From Brachypodium distachyon (taxonomy: Eukaryota > Streptophyta > Magnoliopsida > Poales > Poaceae), in contig NC_016131.3 of the NCBI RefSeq assembly GCF_000005505.3, positions 32,851,001 through 32,915,000 on the forward strand: DNA of 64,000 nucleotides. The letters run 5' to 3'. Shown here piece after piece: positions 57,636 to 64,000 of the stretch; positions within the stretch are counted from its first letter, which is position 1, and each line of letters opens with the position of its first letter. The notes beneath the pieces were generated by a model that was not told the origin of the DNA, did not search any database, and saw only the letters and a program-made list of their open reading frames with translations. A program made the translations under genes and the position numbers.

Positions 57636-58481
57636 CACCCCTTTCTGGAATTTGGAAACTCCAATGGATTTACTGTAGAAAATATTGGGGGAATGTGTGC
57701 TGTACTTGCTATCTACAATAGTTTTCCAGCTTTTTCCATCACTAGCGTTGTATCCCTTAATCCAAGAAGCCAATAGGCAAGGTTAAGGTTTTGGAGGTTG
57801 GGGATTCCCAAACGCCCAAACTCTTTTTTCATGCAGATCGGAGACCAGTTAGCTAAGTGAAGCTTCCTATGACCTTCAAAGTCATTCCAAAGACAATGAA
57901 CCATTTGGGTGTTGATTAGTTGCAGCGCCCATTTAGGGAACTTAAAGAACGAGAGGGGGTAGACAAGGATGCTAGCAAGACAAGATTTAATGAGTGTTAA
58001 TCTACCCTCATATGATAGCAGCTTCCCTCTCTAGCCTAGGGGTCGGATATTTTCCTTCCTCAAGTTATCATAGTGGAGAGGAATCCCTAAGTACTTAATG
58101 GGGAAAGCACCTTCAGTCCAGCCAAAAGCATTAAGGAAGGGCAGAGTTTGTGTATCATCTAGCCCAATGGTAATTAGTTCACTCTTGGAGTAGTTGATCC
58201 TCGTGCCTGACACTTGTTCAAAGCAGGTAAGGACCCACTTTAGATTAGAAGCTTTTTCGAAGTTACTAGAGGCAAACTGATGACACCTCCTGGGCATATG
58301 TCTTCACACAGCCCCTGGACAATGTTATGGTTTGAAACTTTAATCAGCATTTTTGTAAGTACATCAACAACTAGATTAAATAATAGAGGAGACAGGGGTC
58401 TCCCTCTCTTAGCCCCTTGCTAGTAGTGAAAAAATTTCCCTCCACATTATTAATTCTCACACCCACTGCTTTCATTTTGTT

Positions 58482-59588
58482 GTGTTGCGGTAAGGTTGTT
58501 CATTAAATCCTCTGTAACTTCTCATGTAATTTTTGTATGGCTTGCTTTTGGTCAATATTTAGGTTGTAACCTGAGTTTCTTACTGATTTACTTGCATTCG
58601 TTTTAAAATAATTAAAAATTAACCAACCTGGAGAAACCTCGATTACCAACCTATTGGAGACTTGTGCAACAGCGAACACCGATCACGCGATGGATGAGCC
58701 CGATTGAATCTAGAAGCATATGTCACGTGCAATCAACGTGATGTATTTTTTACAAACAAAAAAACCAAGAAAATCTCTATTGTGCCGTAAATTTTCCGGA
58801 AACAAATTGAACTTCCCGGCGTACAAAGCTAGTGCTCCAAATAGCTGACAACAGTAGATCTCGTGAACAGATATCAATACCGTCATTGCTGATCATCGCG
58901 CCTAAGATTATATTTTGTAACACGGACCGCCCGCTTGTCGCTGAACTGTGCTAGTGCCAGGTTAGCACGGCAGAAGAAAAGAAAGGCCAAATCGGTAGCG
59001 CGCGCTCACACACGCGTCCCCGCTGCTCCGTTCAACACAGCACACGCACATTGGTCAGCACCGGACCGACAGAGACAGGGAGACCGGGAGGGTGGTGGTT
59101 GGGCACCTCCGCACCTAACTTTCCAATGCCTTGGCCGGAAAATACTCCAAGAAGCTCAGAAAGGAGAGCTCAACAAAAGCAACCGAGATCCAACCCCCTT
59201 CCAGAAGCAAAGAACACTTCCAAGCCCAGGACACGCGCTCACGGTGTCACGGATTCCGGAGCTCAACAAACCAAGATGGCGATGCCTCAACACTTTTGAC
59301 GGGTACACGTACGACATCAATGAAGCCTGCGTCAAGTGACAAATAACAGATGCCCTACCACCCACTTTACTCCTGCTGCTTTGCTTGCGCAACAGGAGAC
59401 AGTGGCTCCTCACCAAACCATTACAGCGCTTTCACACCCACAATTTCGCAAGCAACTGGCAAACGAATTTAATCGAATAGAACGAATAAATCAAACATTA
59501 CAAGTAGGAACGTCTCGGTGTATCGTGCTGTAGTGTTCTCTTCGGCCACTCACTCATCGGACTGATTGACGGCATGCGTGGATAACCA
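58482..59588. other. Spacer without recognised genes
   Basis: Nothing that I can name; the frames at 58935-59346 overlap in three phases without conserved features. Confidence 0.4.
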
Positions 59589-59614
59589 CTAAAACACAAC
59601 TGGCTGACAACCGT

Positions 59615-61121
59615 TCAGTCGAGGCGCATCATGTCCCTGTGGAACTCGTCGACGCCGTCGGCGGCGACGCACTGCGTGATGAGGCGCGCGCCGGGCTTGT
59701 GCGCCGAGGGTCGCACGAGGATGCACGTCGCGATGTAGTCCAGGTTCGTGAGCGGCACGACGTGGACCGGCGCGCCCCAGCCGTAGTCCACCTCGGCGAA
59801 CCCGAGCCTCGACCAGTCGGACACCAGCAGCGTCCGGCAGTCCGACGTGATCCGGTACGGATCCCCGTTCATCTCGCCGCGGCTCCAGCGGGCGAACTCC
59901 GAGGGGAGCCGCTTCTTGCCCTCGCGGATGAGCCGGACGACCTCGTGCAGCGGCGCGTCCGACACGGCCTCGGCGGGCGCCGACACGCGCATGATGTAGT
60001 AGCAGTTGCCGTAGAACCCGTCCGGGACCGCCCGCGGCTGGGGAAGCGCCGAGCGCGCGTTCATGGCGAAGCAGACGTGGACGGGGGTGCCGGGCGCGAA
60101 CCGCGCGGCGCGGGTCCTGGCCTGCCACGCCTTGGCGATCAGCACCTCGAACGCGCTGCACCGGTGGCCCGCCTGCTCCAGGAACCGGGCCTTGAAGTGC
60201 TCGATGTAGTCCGTGGAGATGTCCATGGCCAGGTACTGGAGCCGGAGCTCCGTCGGGACGGGGAGCGGGCCGACCGGGGCCGCCGCCGGTGGGCTCGGGA
60301 TCGCCTCCCGGCCCCACGCCGGTTTCACCGACGGTCCGGCCCGCCCGCGCGCGATCTCCCCCACCGCCGTCATGAACTGGGCCGCGCCCGGCCCGTCCGC
60401 CACGGCGTGGCTGAACCGGAACCCGACCACGAAGCCGCCGCACGCGAACTGCGTCACCTGCATTTGGGAAATGGGGAATGAAACGCATGCCATATTGCCA
60501 TTGCTAGCTAGCTGAGTCGTTGACTTGGAAGAACCACTTCCAGAACAGAACAGAACAGAACAGAACAGAACAGAACAGAACAGAACAGAACAGAGACACG
60601 CACATAACAGAGAAGAAAGAAATTGAAGCCAAACATTTGGGATGCCATCTTGCAAAACTGTTTACCTGGACAAGAAGGATAAAGGAGTCCTCGGGGAGAG
60701 GGTCTGCGGCGGGGTAGGTTGGGTGCGGCAGCAGCTCGTCCTTGGGCATCATCAGCGGGTACTCGAGGTAGTCCACGTCCTCCAGGGTGCAGCCCGCGGC
60801 GGCCTCCAGGAACCACACGCCCTCGCCCGTGCAGTCCACGACCAGCTCTCCGCCGTCGGCCGGCACCGCGAGCCGGCCGGCGAGGGGGTAGTAGCTAACG
60901 AGCGCGGCGGCCAGGGCGCGCTCGATGGCCTTGACGGGGCCCTCCGTGGCGCCGGCGCGGCCCTTGAAGACGTGGAGGGACTCGATGAGCGCGCGCTGCG
61001 TCGGGTAGCGGTCGAGCCACGAGAGCGGGAGCTCGCCGCCGGGGGTGGGCGCCGACGGGGCCACCACCCGCTGCGCCACGCGCGTCACGGTAGCCGCCGC
61101 CACCGCGCCCGCGCTCCGCAT
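59615..61121 (-). CDS. BAHD acyltransferase
   Basis: Transfers an acyl group from acyl-CoA to an alcohol or amine in the cytosol; the substrates cannot be told from sequence. Exons 61121-60666 and 60457-59615 (GT-AG, phase 0) give 432 residues, the normal BAHD length. Features in order: SYYPLAGRL near residue 95, the catalytic HxxxD motif as HAVAD at 169-173 (His169 is the general base), and the structural DFGWG motif as DYGWG at 376-380. One intron at this place is typical of the family. The N-terminus ([20 protein letters not shown]) has no targeting peptide. The body is very GC-rich, usual for grass BAHD genes. The nearest types I recall are grass acyl transferases related to benzyl-alcohol and taxane acyltransferases; this is uncertain. 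The gene appears intact. Confidence 0.88.
60541..60590. repeat. Microsatellite (CAGAA)10 in the BAHD intron
   Basis: Ten perfect copies, then CAGAG. It occupies about a quarter of the 208-base intron; the pre-mRNA reads (TTCTG)10. Confidence 0.95.
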
Positions 61122-61224
61122 GGTGGTGGCGGTGGTGGCCTGCCGGCGAGGCAGATCTGGGCTGTCTGCTGGTTGGCTTGGCTCTGCTCACCTGGGGAAA
61201 CGAAGCTGCGACCGTTCTCGGTTT

Positions 61225-61231
61225 CTTATAC
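61225..61231 (-). promoter_or_regulatory. TATA-like box of the BAHD gene
   Basis: The minus strand reads TGTATAAGAAAC about 105 bases before the ATG, a suitable distance for a start near 61195 and a 75-base leader. Confidence 0.4.
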
Positions 61232-61770
61232 AACAAGGTCCTGTAAACCGTAAAGCGCGACTACTAGTCTTTGTGCGTTGTCGTTGATGACTGGATTTGA
61301 TAAGGATTGCTCACCGCACGATCCCAGAGATGGAGGAACCAGATTTACGCATTTCTGTTTGAAATTATTGTCATGGCAAAAAGAGGAATCACATGAAAAT
61401 CTGCTAATTTTACCACATGGTTGCTTTGTTTTAAAGATAGCTTATCCGGGGAACTCGGGCAGCTGCTCGGTGTGGCCGGACGGTGGCCGACGCCCCTATA
61501 TTGCAAGAGGTATTGCAAGGTCGAAATATAGAATCACACACACATGAAGCTGGAGTTGTTGTTTGGATAGAGGAAATGCGGAAAAGTGTACGTCCTATGC
61601 CGAATAAATGCAACAAAAAGGTTGAAGTATTTACAACTTTGTTGCATGTGAAGAAGCAGTGGCAGTCAGGAATTTTATTAATCATCGAGTCATTGATTTA
61701 AATCACTAAAATTACCATATAAGATTCAACACAAATCTTCAAACAAACAAAATTAACGAGGAAGAAATTA
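61232..61770. other. Upstream region of the BAHD gene
   Basis: No further gene or repeat recognised. Confidence 0.4.
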
Positions 61771-62010
61771 TGGGTGTGTTTGGTCGGGAGCCAACACTAG
61801 TCAAGCCAAACAATTGGCAACCAATAATTATTTGGATCTTGTTTGGTTTGTTGCCAACATTTTTGTACCAATATATACTACCTCATTTCTTTCACACATT
61901 CTTATCAAATAATTGGCAAAGTAAGAATTGACAAATCCTTGACCAAAACATTGGCTAGCCAATACTTACCGTTCGATAAGGTTAAATGGGACACCAACTA
62001 AACACACCCA
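61771..62010. mobile_element. MITE with TGGGTGTGTTTGG ends, 240 bp
   Basis: Starts TGGGTGTGTTTGGTCGGGAG and ends ACCAACTAAACACACCCA, an inverted pair; TA lies on both sides (61769-61770 and 62011-62012). The interior contains CCAATAATTA and TTGGCTAGCCAA repeats and is not coding. The family resembles Tourist-like MITEs of grasses; the superfamily is not certain. Confidence 0.65.
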
Positions 62011-63336
62011 TATGCTCCTGTACGTCCCGAGCGCAGGCTGCAAGGCATGTCTCCGTTCTTGTGAAGAAGAGCATTAATACTTGGAGAGTTTCAAAACTCC
62101 AAGGGATTGGAACCTTACCGTGGAAACACTACAATACAAAAAGGCCCCACGTTCACATCTTGTAAATACAACCTCTACATTATTCATCGAAAGGAACAAA
62201 TCTCTACTTTTTTTTTAGCTACCAAGTACTCCGTATTTCCTATATATAGGCTAGAATTCGTTAGACGGGTCTAAAGATCATAAGCCCCAAGCTCTACACA
62301 CAATAGTACAATATTATTGTACTGGGCAATCTCAATAAATCTTATGATTTCTTCGAACAAGTTTTACATTTGTATATTGCACCGTTATTTTCTATAAATT
62401 TCTAAAGCATGTAATAGGTATCACCCGCAAAAAAGAAAAAGAAAAAAAAAGCATGTAATAGGTATCGTAATGCAGGCCTGGAGGGAAGGGGAAGAGATGG
62501 GCTGGTGGAGACAGGGCTGGCGGGCCGGATGGAGTGGGCTGCTAGCAGTGTCTTGCTGGGCTAGCGCGGAACGGAGGCAGGAAGCTGGGCTGGTGGCGCG
62601 TGCAATCTTGCGGGGAGGGGAATCGGGTCCGGGAGCTGATGGGCTTGCCTGTCTGGCGGGCAGTTGAATCGGGCTGCCAAAGAAAAAACAAGAACACGCG
62701 CTCGCCGGTGTTCGATGCCACTTTTCGTCTTTTGATGCCTTCCGGTGCGAATTCGGAGGTGAGGTAAAAACGGAAATGTTGCGCGATCTTACACTCTTTC
62801 CAGATATGTGCTCGGCGTCGTCGATGATGACCTGAGGCGATGGGGCGGCGGCAAAATGTCATGAGAATGATCATTGTTAGTTTGTTTCGATTATATTTTA
62901 TTAAAGATTGCTTGATTAACATAGTGCATACGTAATGCGTCCTAATCCATATGTTAATGTTTCAAAGAATGAAAAGCCAGCGTTGGTGAAGATGAAACAC
63001 ATGCCAATTAAAAAGGGAGAGCCACAGATTAGCGAGATTAAGGCTGGCTAGAATCCTCTATCAATATTTATTTGATCTAGAGTACACTTTTTTTTAATTC
63101 TATCTTCTTACACGTGACAATTATATCTTGATAGAACAAGCTAGCTTGATGGTGTGAGTTTAAAGTTTGATGCTTGCTTATTTAAGATGCAATCCTTTGG
63201 GCACATTATATTGAACTTTTGTCTATATGTGAGTATGAGTATGTAGATCAAAATGATTATCAAATTTTTTGTTGTCGCGTTGCACGTTTGAATTACTTGA
63301 GGAGCTTATAAGTCCAAAAAATGTATAGACGTTTTC
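62011..63336. other. Spacer without recognised genes
   Basis: 62470-62690 is GC-rich, otherwise AT-rich; no supported gene or element on either strand. Confidence 0.4.
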
Positions 63337-63482
63337 TATCACTTTGCTTTAGTTTAATTTAGAATTAAATTAAACTATCGAAACTAACATTGTTTTAGAG
63401 AAAATACGTTTACGCAGAAAAATTAATAATTGTTTTGCAACGCGGATGCTCTTGCACAAGATTAAACTAAAGCAAAGTGATG
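63337..63482. repeat. Foldback with 22-base arms
   Basis: Arms TATCACTTTGCTTTAGTTTAAT (63337-63358) and their inverse complement (63461-63482) match at 21 of 22 positions around a 102-base AT-rich loop. It could be a MITE remnant or a hairpin RNA source; no target duplication is seen. Confidence 0.5.
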
Positions 63483-64000
63483 GCAAACTGCCAATGCGCG
63501 ATGGACTTTAATTAGCACGAGTAGCACGTACTACTACTCACATGCCTCGTGATGTATTAATTACGGTTGACTGACCCAATTCTGCGCTCGATCGGGATCA
63601 AAAAAAAATCAAAGCACCACTGCAGCATTACGTACTCACATGCCTGCCTCACCATCGATAAGAATCAGCAAGCCTAGAGACTGACTATCATATTTACATC
63701 ATGTCACTGGTAAACTTTATTACTTGCCATTTATCCACAGCTTAGGAGGGCGTGCCGTCGACTGCATTCATTATATATACAGTCCCATTCCAGTGAAAAA
63801 ACAAGGATACTGGTGCAATATAACTTACCCACTCTCCATTTGGAAGTCAAACGACTGGGTTCGCTCGATCTTTCGTACGTCGGCTAAACCTTCCCTTTTT
63901 TGTTAACTTGCTGTCCATGCCCCAATTTGAAAAGCATTAGTCATTTGCGTCCAAAACCAAGCAACACATGCTGGTCACATGACCCCCATCAGACGCAGCA

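Larger units (their letters stand above)
55581..58468 (-). mobile_element. LINE-3 (5'-truncated), carrying an organelle-DNA insert
   Basis: Flanked by the 13-base duplication CTTTCATTTTGTT (55568-55580 and 58469-58481); the T-run at 55579-55585 is the complement of the A-tail. On the minus strand it begins in RT (VGVRINNVEGNFF, 58460), passes the region after the YADD box (ISGTRINYSKSE-like, PIKYLGIPLH; 58300-58030), GRLGIPNLQNLNLAYW (57800), and the zf-RVT part (CAFCSEKEYVEHLFFSG, about 56360). Many stops are present. The coding sequence is interrupted at 57636/56855 by 780 bp of unrelated DNA, after which it resumes with no apparent LINE loss (KGV | MWAAQAAKYGYRW). Confidence 0.85.

Noticed and set aside
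59639..60481. 280-codon plus-strand frame opposite the BAHD second exon
   Set aside because: Mirror of a very GC-rich coding exon; the minus-strand frame carries HxxxD and DYGWG.
60541..60590. CRISPR-like array
   Set aside because: Five-base tandem microsatellite without spacers, in a plant nuclear intron.

Overview
This is nuclear DNA from a grass, most likely a Triticeae cereal (wheat, Aegilops or barley group). The evidence is spliced plant genes with GT-AG introns, a Maximus-type Sirevirus (Ty1-copia), Stowaway and Tourist MITEs, Au-SINE-like fragments, a CTAG-ending Helitron and several L1-type LINEs. It is a gene island of moderate density in which most of the length is transposable-element sequence.

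Layout. 1-10143: a decayed Sirevirus on the minus strand, entered in the middle of its 3' region, with its 5' LTR at 9040-10143. 10144-14290: spacer DNA with a candidate Helitron 3' end, a complete non-autonomous Helitron (11915-12833) and a small Stowaway MITE. 14708-17564 (-): an intact six-exon FATB acyl-ACP thioesterase gene with a spliced 5' leader up to about 18390. 19026-19810: a broken grass-specific hypothetical gene. 20200-28110: spacer with MITEs, SINE fragments, a long-TIR element and an LTR remnant. 28739-38274 (+): a nine-exon PfkB kinase gene matching plant pseudouridine kinase (PUKI). Its exons are intact, but intron 4 holds a deleted copia element and intron 7 holds a MITE split by a solo LTR plus a hAT element. 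38666-49384 (+): the remains of an MRH1/MDIS2-like receptor kinase gene split by two LINEs (38799-45318 and 45745-49276), each with target-site duplications. 50233-53964 (-): a MIK2-like LRR receptor kinase pseudogene. 55581-58468 (-): a third LINE, 5'-truncated, interrupted by 780 bp of mixed organelle-like DNA (plastid atpB and rpoC1 and mitochondrial 26S rRNA pieces). 59615-61121 (-): an intact two-exon BAHD acyltransferase gene. 61122-64000: spacer with one MITE and one foldback.

Three genes look functional: FATB (plastid fatty-acid export), PUKI (peroxisomal pseudouridine breakdown) and the BAHD acyltransferase (specialised metabolism). Nothing suggests that they act in one pathway, and there are no operon-like arrangements. 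I see no convincing undescribed gene system. The most unusual feature is the organelle-DNA mosaic in the third LINE, followed by the nested insertions that date events in the kinase relic and in PUKI. Family assignments rest on reading the translated sequence, not on database searches.
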